Assembly: GCA_031278855.1 (NCBI GenBank)
Contig: JAITJR010000009.1
Span: forward strand, 1 to 8,428
Direction of reading: 5' to 3'
Source: Mycoplasmataceae bacterium
GTDB taxonomy: Bacteria; Bacillota_I; Bacilli_A; Mycoplasmatales; Mycoplasmoidaceae
DNA length: 8,428 nt
Positions 1 through 7,529 of this stretch are shown here, piece after piece. A program made the position numbers and the translations under genes. A model generated the notes under the pieces. The model saw nothing but the letters and a program-made list of their open reading frames with translations, made no database searches and was not told the DNA's origin. Positions within the stretch are counted from its first letter, which is position 1; the number at the start of each line of letters is the position of its first letter.

Positions 1-72
1 AAGATTACTAAAAGGAACAACGCCTGTAAAGGATATTAGGCAACCCGTAAGAATTTTTTGTAAACTAATCAT
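1..72 (-). CDS. N-terminus of a secreted or surface protein (partial)
   Basis: Only the first 24 codons are present; the gene leaves the window at position 1. Reading leftward from ATG at 70-72, the protein begins MISLQKILTGCLISF and continues with a hydrophobic, small-residue-rich stretch. This looks like the start of a mollicute signal peptide: a short Lys-bearing n-region, then a hydrophobic core. A Cys sits at residue 10 in an LTGC context, but that is early for a lipobox, and the true processing site may lie outside the window. The start is supported by an AGGAG Shine-Dalgarno 8 bases upstream. It is divergent from nagB. Surface location is inferred; the function cannot be assigned from so little sequence. 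Confidence 0.6.
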   Translation of the reverse strand, partial: MISLQKILTGCLISFTGVVPFSNL

Positions 73-80
73 TTTTTTAT

Positions 81-85
81 CTCCT
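81..85 (-). promoter_or_regulatory. Shine-Dalgarno of the left-edge surface gene
   Basis: AGGAG on the minus strand, 8 bases upstream of the ATG at 70-72. It fixes the start of the partial gene. It contrasts with nagB and hrcA, which show no Shine-Dalgarno. Confidence 0.6.
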
Positions 86-263
86 ATATCATTTAATTGA
101 CATACTTTTGGGAAAATGACTACAAAAAGTTGAATTATTTTTAAATCACCATGCTATTACCTAACCTATTATTAACAAAAGATTTATTCGTCAACAACTT
201 GTACAGAGTACTAAGCACCATCAAAATATCATTTTAATTCCAAGTTAAAATAACGATAAGAAA

Positions 264-292
264 TTGCTATATTTTAGTGATAACAATATAAT
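264..292 (+). promoter_or_regulatory. Promoter of the nagB-like gene
   Basis: A TTGCTA -35 box (264-269), a 17-bp spacer and a perfect TATAAT -10 box (287-292). The expected transcription start is about 298-300, only some 7-9 bases before the ATG at 307. No Shine-Dalgarno fits in that leader, so the transcript is probably leaderless or nearly so. Confidence 0.65.
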
Positions 293-306
293 CAAAGTAT
301 TCGTTT

Positions 307-1050
307 ATGCCCTTTTTTCGTAAAAAGAAAGTTATTAAATTTATTCCTTGTATCGACTCAGACGAAGCAACGGAAACTGTTTCCTCCATTGTTTGTGATT
401 TTGTGAATCAGAAAAAACAAGTAATTTTAGGTTTTAGTGCTGGAGCTACTGTCAAAAAGCTATATGAACAAATAGCGTTAAAATCAAAAAAAAATAAGAT
501 TAGTTTTGAAAATGTTGTATCTTTTAATACGGATGAGTATATCGCCATCAATAAGCGGTACCAGAAATATTCCAAAACCAATTTTATGAATAATTTTTTA
601 TTCTCTAAGATTGATATTAAGTTGGAAAATACTTATTTTCCAACTCTAAATAATTACAAAACATACGATGAACAAATCAACAAAATGGGTGGGCTTGATT
701 TGTTAATACTTTCTGTTGGCCCTAATGGGTACATCGGTTTTAATGAGCCTAACACTAAGTTTAATTCCATTACCCATATAGGCAAACTAGAAAATAACAC
801 CAGGACTCATCTCATGATTTTCTTTGATGAGAAAATTAATGTTCCGACTGAAATTATCACTATGGGGATTAAAACAATTTTAAGTGCAAAAAAAATTATT
901 CTTTTAGCAAACGGTCATGCCAAAGCAGCTGCTATTAGTAAATTGTTTGGCGGTAAATATACTTCCACTTGACCAGTTACAGCTTTAATGTATCATAAAG
1001 ATGTCACGATATATGCCGACATTGATGCTTGTCGTTTAATTCAAACCTAA
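307..1050 (+). CDS. nagB: Glucosamine-6-phosphate deaminase-like protein with a degenerate active site
   Basis: The protein is 247 residues, including Trp222 encoded by TGA (970-972); a standard-code reading stops there and loses the conserved C-terminus. The NagB family converts glucosamine-6-phosphate to fructose-6-phosphate and ammonia in the cytoplasm, linking amino sugars to glycolysis. Family marks are FNTDEY at 73-78, GFNEP at 144-148 and the C-terminal STWPVTAL block (220-227) followed by HKDVTIYAD. Length is close to the usual 235-265. Aligned by eye to E. coli NagB, the catalytic Asp141 is Asn140, His143 is Tyr142 and the phosphate-binding Arg172 is Ile171. Glu148 (Glu147) and Lys208 (Lys206) remain. 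The sugar-phosphate loop is SAGAT rather than the usual TGGTP type. The fold is fairly sure, but activity is doubtful; it may be a non-catalytic or altered-substrate paralogue. It has its own promoter and no Shine-Dalgarno. Confidence 0.85.
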
Positions 1051-1689
1051 CTATCTTTTTAGTGGTTTTAATAAATAATTAATGTAGATAACTAAAGCAT
1101 TCATATTATTTTTTGTTAAAGTTCGTAACATCTTGTGGATTTCAGCCACTAATGATGTCTCAAAAATGATAAATTCAATGTTCTTATCATATTGATCATT
1201 CAAATTAGACTTAGCCAACTTTCGTAACTGTGGGGTAGAATAATTTATTAAAAATAATTTAATGATTAAATCGATTAATTGCATGATGTGATTAGTAGCC
1301 AATTCAGTTCCTTTATTTTTCAATAATGCTTGAATAGCTTCAATTAATGGCTTACCATAAGTTAGACTTAATGAATCGATGTCCTTTGTATCAATTTGAT
1401 GATTAATAACGGCAGTCAGAATCGCCTGTTTTTGATTGAATTTAGCAATATTTTGAATCATTGTTAAATAGTTAACTATCACTTGATATTGGTCTAACAA
1501 GTTAATAGTTGTAGTAATGTCTGCTAATCTAAGTTCCAAGTAAATAAAGTATGTTATGAATGATAAAATTTTGTTTTCAGGATCGATCGTCGTGTCAATG
1601 ATATTACTATTTTGGTAAAGACGAATAATTTCTAATAATCGTCTGTGAATTATCTTCACTAAAGTTTTACTTTTTTTGGTTAACAACAT
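1051..1689 (-). CDS. Unknown helical protein, downstream of hrcA
   Basis: I do not recognise this 212-residue protein. It is rich in Ile, Leu, Asn and Lys, has no Cys or Trp, and no signal peptide or clear membrane span. The pattern of hydrophobic residues suggests an all-helical cytoplasmic protein. The ATG at 1687-1689 is chosen because it lies one base after the hrcA stop (1691-1693); a GTG five codons earlier (1702-1704) is also open but would overlap hrcA. The near-contact with hrcA implies co-transcription and probable translational coupling, so it may share the heat-shock operator. It is not GrpE, DnaK or DnaJ, the usual hrcA partners. Its TAG stop ends at 1051, directly against the nagB stop on the other strand. 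It is real by length, operon position and coding quality; the function is open. Confidence 0.75.
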   Translation of the reverse strand: MLLTKKSKTLVKIIHRRLLEIIRLYQNSNIIDTTIDPENKILSFITYFIYLELRLADITTTINLLDQYQVIVNYLTMIQNIAKFNQKQAILTAVINHQIDTKDIDSLSLTYGKPLIEAIQALLKNKGTELATNHIMQLIDLIIKLFLINYSTPQLRKLAKSNLNDQYDKNIEFIIFETSLVAEIHKMLRTLTKNNMNALVIYINYLLKPLKR

Positions 1690-1690
1690 G

Positions 1691-2704
1691 TTATTTTTTT
1701 GCACTTAATTTTTCAACTTCAGTTTTAATAAAATCTAATAAACCTTTAATTTGTGAATAATCCATTCTAGTTGGACCTACCACCGACAGTTGACGTTCGC
1801 TACCATTGGCAGAAATGGTCGTCGAAGCTATAGCTAGTTCATTGGCACCAAATTCACCACCAAAAGTGATTAAAGTTTTACCAGTCTTTTGTTGTACGTA
1901 AGCAATGTGTTTTCAAACATTAGTATCTTCAAGCATGGCTAAAGCTTTGTTAAGCTGTTGAATATTTTGAAATTCTGGTTGTGTTGTTAATCATTTCATG
2001 CCGTGCACTTTAGTTTCGGGTGGCATTTTATTAAAATCAAAGATCTTTTCAATAATTTGCCGAATACAAAATTCATATTCATGTACCGCTGATCGAATGA
2101 TTTCTTTGATGGAGCCAATTTTTTGAGAGACATCTTTAATTGCTGTATCCACCAAGCGATCGTTAAATATACGTATGCAGATGCTAATGTCATCTAATTG
2201 TTTGTTATCGTTTAAATGAATGGTAGTTTTATTTACAGCTCCACTAGAAGTTACTAAAAGAATGAGTGCCGTATGTGAATCAATTTGAATTAAGTCAAAA
2301 CGTTTTAATAATTCGTTATTTTGTTCTGTAGTCACCACTGACGGTAATTTAAGTGATTCATTGATAATAGACACAGATTGATCGATGACACCATCAATTG
2401 AAACATCTCTTTGAGCAAAGATTTTTTCTAGTTTGTGTTTAATATTGGCAGAAAGTTTAGGTTTGAGAATGTTGGATTCATAATACTTGTATCCGTCAAT
2501 CGAAGGAATTCGCCCCGATGACGTATGAGTTTTTTCTAATAGACCTATTTTTTCTAAATATGCCATTTCGTTACGAATTGTGGCACTAGAAAGATCAGGC
2601 ATGTACTTACTAATAATTTCTTTAGAAGAAATCGGTAGTGTTGTGTATGCATATTCTTCGACGATAATTCGCAAAATATCTTGTTGGCGTATTGATATAT
2701 CCAT
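1691..2704 (-). CDS. hrcA: Heat-inducible transcription repressor HrcA
   Basis: The protein has 337 residues, using TGA for Trp238 and for a second Trp further on (NVWKH). HrcA is a dimeric repressor that binds CIRCE operators before chaperone and protease genes and is kept active by GroEL in well-studied bacteria. The N-terminal winged helix carries the family signature at about residues 25-70: SSKEII, then SSATIRNEMAYLEKIGLL and HTSSGRIPS. The C-terminal part has the conserved VVGPTRMDYSQI block near the end. The length is typical (about 340). The ATG at 2702-2704 is the only start that keeps the full winged helix. No Shine-Dalgarno is visible, so initiation may be leaderless. A CIRCE-like operator lies 9 bases upstream, arguing for autoregulation. 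The unknown 212-residue gene follows after one base. Confidence 0.95.
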
Positions 2705-2713
2705 ATTCTAATT

Positions 2714-2740
2714 TTAACACACTATTCTTTTGAGTGCTGC
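2714..2740. promoter_or_regulatory. Degenerate CIRCE operator upstream of hrcA
   Basis: On the plus strand the arms are TTAACACAC (2714-2722) and GAGTGCTGC (2732-2740), separated by exactly 9 bases. The consensus is TTAGCACTC-N9-GAGTGCTAA, so each arm matches 7 of 9 positions. The element sits 9 bases before the hrcA ATG, in the 56-bp gap after ung. HrcA binding here would make hrcA and the next gene self-repressed and heat-induced. No strong -35/-10 pair is visible around it; a TTAAAAT just before the ATG may be the -10. Confidence 0.75.
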
Positions 2741-2760
2741 TGCATCCGTTCAATTTAGCT

Positions 2761-3414
2761 TTATCAACTAATGATAGTTTTATTCAATCTTTTTAATAAT
2801 TCATTCGTTTTACTAAATGGTTTAGTATTAAAAAATTGGTGGTGCATATTTGCAAAAGAAGGATGGCCACTTTTTATTACAAACCGTTGATTGTTTTTAA
2901 TCAACGGAGCATATTGTTTGGCAAAATTTCCTCATAAAATAAAAACAACTCCATCCACATGTTGATCAATATATGTAATCATATGATTGACGAACGGCTG
3001 TCATAAGGATAAGAAACGATGGTGCTGTTTGCTAAATGTTAAAGCCGAATTTAATAATAGTACTCCTTGCTTCGCTCAATCACTTAAGTCTCCGTTGGTA
3101 CGAACTACTCCTAAATCATTTTTTAGCTCTGTGAAAATATTCACTAACGAGTGTGGTAAATTATGACCACGACTAACACTAAAAGCTAGTCCGTTGGCAT
3201 CACCTGGAGTTGGATATGGGTCTTGACCAATAATAACTACTTTAGTTGCTTGCCAATCAAAGTAGTTAAAGCAATCAAAAATCTTACCTGCTGATGGATA
3301 AACAATATCGGTGGCGTAAGCTTGATCAACTGCATTTGCTAAAATATGCCAATATGTAAAATTGGTCTGTTGTTCAATAATTTCTTGCCAATTGGTAGAA
3401 ATATTAACTTGCAT
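2761..3414 (-). CDS. ung: Uracil-DNA glycosylase, family 1
   Basis: The protein has 217 residues, with three TGA Trp codons inside (W113, W138, W161) and a terminal one (W217). It removes uracil from DNA, starting base-excision repair. Seen motifs are GQDPYP at 63-68 (catalytic Asp65), GLAFSV at 75-80 (uracil-pocket Phe), QGVLLLN at 116-122 (base-recognition Asn) and GHPSF at 183-187 (catalytic His184). Two positions differ from the classic enzyme: His of GQDPYH is Pro68, and the HPSPLS loop reads HPSFAN, so the usual intercalating Leu appears to be Ala188. As I recall, a Pro at the first position also occurs in mycobacterial Ung, so activity is likely. The ATG lies within the end of the upstream lipoprotein gene (11-bp overlap), implying translational coupling; no strong Shine-Dalgarno is seen. 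Confidence 0.95.
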
Positions 3415-5482
3415 TTTTCACAGGTATAAATATGGATGAAGACACAGTTGAGCCAATTGATCAAGTATCACTACTATATGTTCAATGAGAAAATAAATCT
3501 CAAATAGTCTGGAAAGCATCTTTATTATTTTGATAATATTCGCTTGGTTTGGTATTTAAATTAATATTAGATCCGAATAAATTACAAACATTATGTTGCT
3601 TAGTGTACAACTTATTTAAATCAAGGTAATACATGCGGTTCCTTTTATTGTTTTTAAATGTGTCTTTATGATAAGGCGTATTGTTAGTTCCAGACACTTT
3701 ATAGTTATATAAAGCATTAGCTTCAGGCATCAATTGATCGGTAAATAAACTATAGTCCAATGAAGTGGGTGTAGTAGGAATACCATCATTTAAATCAGAG
3801 GCTTTAAAAAGTAATGAACATGGAAATACAGCAGGTTCCCCAGAAGAATTTTGAGCAATACCACCAAAAATAGGCATGGATTCATATGTGACATTGTTGG
3901 GATCATCTCCTATAGGAAACGAAGCAAAAGCATAGTTAGCAAAAGCAATATATGAATTTGGTTGAATGAAAGAACTAGTTAAGTCCTTCCCTGATAAAAT
4001 GTTAACAATAGTTGGATCAATGTAGTAGGCTATATTATCATCTAATTTGTCAGTTCCAAAAAAATCATTAGCAGTAGCGAATTCTGGATAAAACGGATTA
4101 CTGGCGTTAGATTGATCTGATGTATACTGATTCGTATTGAATTTTCATGATAATGATTCCGCTCATTTATCTTTATCTTTAAAATTTGACGACGTATCAA
4201 CGTGTTTACTAAAATTACTCCAAGCATTGGTATTAGCTATCTGTTTTTGAACTGGTGTTATGTCACTTAATAAATAGTCATTTTGTTGAAAAGTATGTTT
4301 TACCAAGGGGTTGTAATAAGAAAAAGTAAAATCATCAGGGTTCACAACAAATGGTATTTGGGTAGTAATAAAACTAGGATAAAATTTATTATTACCTAAA
4401 TTTGCATCAGTGGTATTAGAGACAAAAGCCGTGTATGCTCCTCTCGCTGATGATGTATTTTGCAACTCATTACTTACACCATTTAAAACAAAATCTGCCG
4501 ATAAATAAGGATCATCGGTATTGGTTAAGATTGTTGTAGGGATTTGATCTTCAGTAAAAGAGTATTGCTTATTATTATCATCTTTATCACGTCCAACGAA
4601 TTCCTTTAATTTTTGTGAATCACTTGGAGTGGCGTTACCGCTAGGAACTTCATTCTCATAACTAATGTATGGTCCAGGACCATAAATATAACTAGCAAAT
4701 TTGTAGTTAGCTCCTGATTCTCCAAATTTAGCTGGAACACTACCTTCACTTAGATTATCAAGCGTATCAAACAAAAATTCATAGAATTGCTTATTTCGCA
4801 AATTATTGGTTCCTTCACCACCATGATCTAATCCACCAACCAGTTTATTATTAATATTACCAAATAAAGCGTTGTATCAATCTTCACCCGATTTGGTATT
4901 CATTACTCCGTCTTCGGTCATTAATCGGAGTAACCCTGATACATATATATTGATGCCTGAGGTTAAAGAATTAAATGACAAAGCATTGTATAAATTTGCA
5001 TTTTGGATTGATGTAAAAGTAGTGACTGTTTTCTTATTACTGCCACTAACAATATCATAAGATTCAGTCATCTTTTGAAGGTTAGTATTACTGTTATTCA
5101 CTCATTGGGGGTCAAAGTATGACGGATTGTCGTTTTTGTTTCAATCCTTATCGTTATAGATTTGAGCATATTCATAATTAGTAGTGCTAGCTGAACGATC
5201 TGTGTATGAAATAAAACTATTCGGTAAATAACTAGCAAAACTAGCCTTTGGAGAAGTGTATTTGTTATTAGTGGTATAAGTGTATCCTTTAGAGTCAGAT
5301 TTGTTTAATTGATCGGCTTTAATAATGGCACTTCACGGACTTTTATCACCAATACCACCAATATTAATTGGTAGAATCCATTGGGATATAGAAGCACAAG
5401 AAGATAAAGTTAATGTAGGAGCAATCGTTACCATTGCCAACGAACTACCAATTAATAATTTAGTTATAACCTTTAGTTTCAT
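3404..5482 (-). CDS. Large surface lipoprotein, between dnaB and ung
   Basis: The protein has 692 residues, continuous in one frame when TGA is Trp; about eight TGA codons would otherwise chop it into fragments. It begins [18 protein letters not shown], a Lys-rich n-region and hydrophobic core, and ends its signal peptide at LSSC. Cys29 is the predicted lipid-anchored residue, so the mature protein sits outside the membrane. The mature part is rich in Asn, Ser, Thr, Tyr and Asp, typical of mycoplasma surface antigens; I recognise no enzyme domain. Notable local sequence includes [12 protein letters not shown] and [12 protein letters not shown]. The start is supported by AAGGG (5488-5492) five bases upstream. 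It overlaps the dnaB 3' end by 23 bp and the ung start by 11 bp. A lipoprotein occupies this slot in M. genitalium too (MG095, from memory), but I have not aligned them. Confidence 0.9.
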
Positions 5483-6887
5483 TAATTCCCTTCAATGGTG
5501 CAAAACGTTTTTCTTCAAAACGACTAATCGTACGAATAAAATCCAAATTAATTGAACCAGTTGGTCCTTTACGATTTTTCGCAATGTTATATTCTACTTG
5601 AATAGTTGCACTTTCTTTTTGGTTATTTTCTTCACCTTCTAATTCTTCTGGTACTACTTTCGATAAAAAAGTAACTATATCAGCATCTTGTTCAATGGCA
5701 CCTGAGTCTCTTAGATCTGATAACATTGGTTTGGCAATATCAGCTTTTTTACTACGTTGCTCCATATTACGATTCAATTGAGCTAATACTAAAATAGGAA
5801 TTTCATTTAACCTAGCGATTTGCTTTAATGTACGTGAAAACATGGCAACTTCTACCTGACGGTTATAGTTATTATTATGAATTGTCGGCCCTTTTAATAA
5901 TCCTAAGTAATCAATGATGACTAATTTAATCTTGTGTTCCATCGCAATTTGTTTAATTTTGGATTGCACATCCATAATCGTAAGTGAACTATCGTCATCA
6001 ATGTAAATTGGTAACTCAGCTATGGCATCAATCGCGCTATTTACTGATTGGTAATCAATGTTTCCTAATTTACTTCGCTTTGATGATGATAATTCCACCA
6101 TACTTCAACTTGATACCATGCGGTTACATAATTCTTTAGAACTCATTTCCAAGGAAAACATTAATACAATTTCATTGTTGGGAACTTTTTCAGCACGTTC
6201 TTTACAATCTTTGGCAGCATTGACCAAAAAATTTAGAGCTAAAGCTGTTTTGCCAACTCCAGGACGTGCCGCTAAAATAATTAAATCTCCTTGTTGAAAA
6301 CCATTAGTTTTAGCATCAATTAAACCAAAACCTGTAGGAGTTCCAGTTACTTCTTCATCATGGGACATGACACGTTGTAAATCCCTAGAATAATCTTGAG
6401 CAATGGAAGCAATGGAAGCGATTTTATTGGAACGTTTGGCACTAGTAATTACTGCCATCCGATTTTGAAAATCAAATAACAATTCATTAAATTTAGTAAT
6501 ATCCATATCAGTGTTAATGATTTCGCTCGCGAAATCATTCAATTGTCGTTTAATGGAAGCGTTTTTAATCAAATCAATGTGATCTTGAAAATCGGTGGTA
6601 GAAACAAACTTATTGGCTAATGTTTTGACAATCATTTCGTAATCATCGAATTGCATTTCGGTGTGAGCACTGATATAATTTAGAATTGTATGTTCGCTCA
6701 CTGTTTTGGCGTCGCTATGCAATTTAGCGATAATATTAAAAACAACCGCCATATGCTTATTTACAAAATCACGTGGTTCTAATTTTAAAATAGCTTCTTC
6801 CATTACTGCTTGATCATTCAAAATTTCTGAAATCAATTCTTGTTCAATTGGTTCAATCAATTGATTGTTAGTTACGCTATAAGCCAT
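5460..6887 (-). CDS. dnaB: Replicative DNA helicase DnaB
   Basis: The protein has 475 residues and is intact with one TGA Trp at residue 261. DnaB is the hexameric, ATP-driven helicase that unwinds the replication fork and recruits primase. The N-terminal helical domain covers about residues 1-150 and the RecA-like motor the rest. Visible motor motifs are Walker A ARPGVGKT (207-214), FSLEMS (244-249), Walker B VIIDY (323-327), AQLNR (369-373), LRDSGAIEQDAD (392-403) and NRKGPTG (438-444). The length is normal, and there is no intein or insertion. The ATG is preceded by a strong GGGAGGAG Shine-Dalgarno at 6892-6899, which lies within the last codons of rplI; the two genes overlap by 11 bp. The downstream lipoprotein starts inside the last 23 bases of dnaB. 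Confidence 0.97.
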
Positions 6888-7335
6888 GTTGCTCCTCCCT
6901 TATATTTATGGATAAATTTGCTTTAATTTGCTTGTAAATATTAATCGTCAATACGTGTCTCCCTAAACTAAGAGTCTTCATCTCATGATTACCTATCATA
7001 AATTTATCAATGCTTACTTGATATTTATCCTTTAGTTCATCAATAATCATTTTGTGAGAGACACTCCCAAAGACATTATCACGGTTTGACTTTAAGGTAA
7101 ACTCTAAGTTAATTAATTCTAATTTACTTTTCAGCTCATTGGCCGCTTTTATTTTGATCTCTTCTTGCTGTGCCAATAGGTTCAAATCTTTATCTAAAGT
7201 TTGTTGGGCTTGCGTTGTACTGACTACCGCTAGTTTGTTTCTAATTAAATAGTTTTTAGCATAGCCATCCTTAACATCTACTACTTGGTGGATCTTGCCT
7301 ACGCCTTTAACGTCTTTTAAGAGAATAACTTTCAT
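6877..7335 (-). CDS. rplI: Large ribosomal subunit protein bL9
   Basis: The protein has 152 residues, the usual length. L9 binds 23S rRNA at the base of the L1 stalk and helps maintain reading frame. It starts MKVILLKDVKGVGK and carries the family signature VVDVKDGYAKNYLI at about residues 18-31, followed by the long connecting helix rich in Lys, Glu and Gln and the C-terminal domain. Upstream in-frame codons are open for 21 more residues, but the ATG at 7333-7335 matches the family N-terminus exactly. No Shine-Dalgarno is seen before it. It heads the minus-strand cluster, and dnaB follows with an 11-bp overlap. The rpsF-ssb-rpsR genes that often precede rplI are absent here; instead a divergent surface gene lies upstream. 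Confidence 0.97.
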   Translation of the reverse strand: MKVILLKDVKGVGKIHQVVDVKDGYAKNYLIRNKLAVVSTTQAQQTLDKDLNLLAQQEEIKIKAANELKSKLELINLEFTLKSNRDNVFGSVSHKMIIDELKDKYQVSIDKFMIGNHEMKTLSLGRHVLTINIYKQIKANLSINIREEQHGL

Positions 7336-7355
7336 ATTTGTTTGTGTCAATAATG

Positions 7356-7366
7356 ATATATATAAT
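7356..7366 (-). promoter_or_regulatory. Possible -10 region of the rplI cluster
   Basis: An alternating TATATATA stretch on the minus strand, about 20-30 bases before the rplI ATG. It could serve as the -10 element. No recognisable -35 box precedes it, which is common in mollicutes. The leader would be short and lacks a Shine-Dalgarno. Confidence 0.3.
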
Positions 7367-7492
7367 TTCGGGGAGTGTAGCACTTTTTTACGAGGCACTT
7401 CGTGTTTAGACTAGTCCAATCCCAAAGTTATTACTTTTCTATCTTTGTTTTATTTATGGTAACTATTTTCCTCGGTGAATATTTATTTAAAA

Positions 7493-7523
7493 TTGAAGCA
7501 TAATTCAACATTATTTGTATAAT
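7493..7523 (+). promoter_or_regulatory. Promoter of the right-hand surface gene leader
   Basis: A perfect TATAAT -10 box (7518-7523), with TTGAAG (7493-7498) as a -35 candidate at a slightly long 19-bp spacing. The predicted transcription start is about 7529-7531, which coincides with the ATG of the leader ORF at 7530. The -10 is convincing; the -35 is less so. Confidence 0.55.
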
Positions 7524-7529
7524 TCTCCC

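Larger units (their letters stand above)
73..306. other. Divergent intergenic region
   Basis: This AT-rich stretch lies between the left-edge surface gene (minus) and nagB (plus). It holds the Shine-Dalgarno of the former and the promoter of the latter. A small AT-only inverted repeat sits at 231-251 (7-bp arms, 7-base loop); it has no following T-run and is not a convincing terminator. The 12-mer ACTAAGCACCAT at 210-221 recurs exactly in the leader of the right-hand surface gene (7568-7579). I see no convincing coding sequence, RNA gene or mobile element here. Confidence 0.6.

Noticed and set aside
77..103. An eight-codon minus-strand ORF ending four bases before the left-edge surface gene
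   Set aside because: It is very short, has no independent support, and overlaps the Shine-Dalgarno; chance is the simpler explanation.
231..251. Inverted repeat before nagB as a terminator
   Set aside because: The 7-bp arms are AT-only with no T-run afterwards, so it is too weak to call.
1996..2193. Short minus-strand ORFs in other frames within hrcA (this one) and within the lipoprotein (4042-4227)
   Set aside because: Each lies entirely inside a well-supported gene on the same strand, in a different frame.
5325..5555. Plus-strand ORFs opposite the lipoprotein and dnaB (also 4872-5060 and 6058-6297)
   Set aside because: They are antisense shadows of strong coding genes, with no Shine-Dalgarno and no recognisable product.
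3404..6887. Apparent pseudogenes: dnaB and the lipoprotein gene broken by TGA codons
   Set aside because: The fragments are in one frame, interrupted only by TGA, and those codons fall at plausible Trp positions. With code 4 each gene is intact.
7380..7410. A second CIRCE upstream of rplI, suggested by AAGTGCTAC on the minus strand
   Set aside because: Only one half-site resembles the consensus; the arm nine bases away does not match.
7456..7503. A 15-codon plus-strand ORF upstream of the leader promoter
   Set aside because: There is no promoter or Shine-Dalgarno for it, and it ends inside the promoter region.
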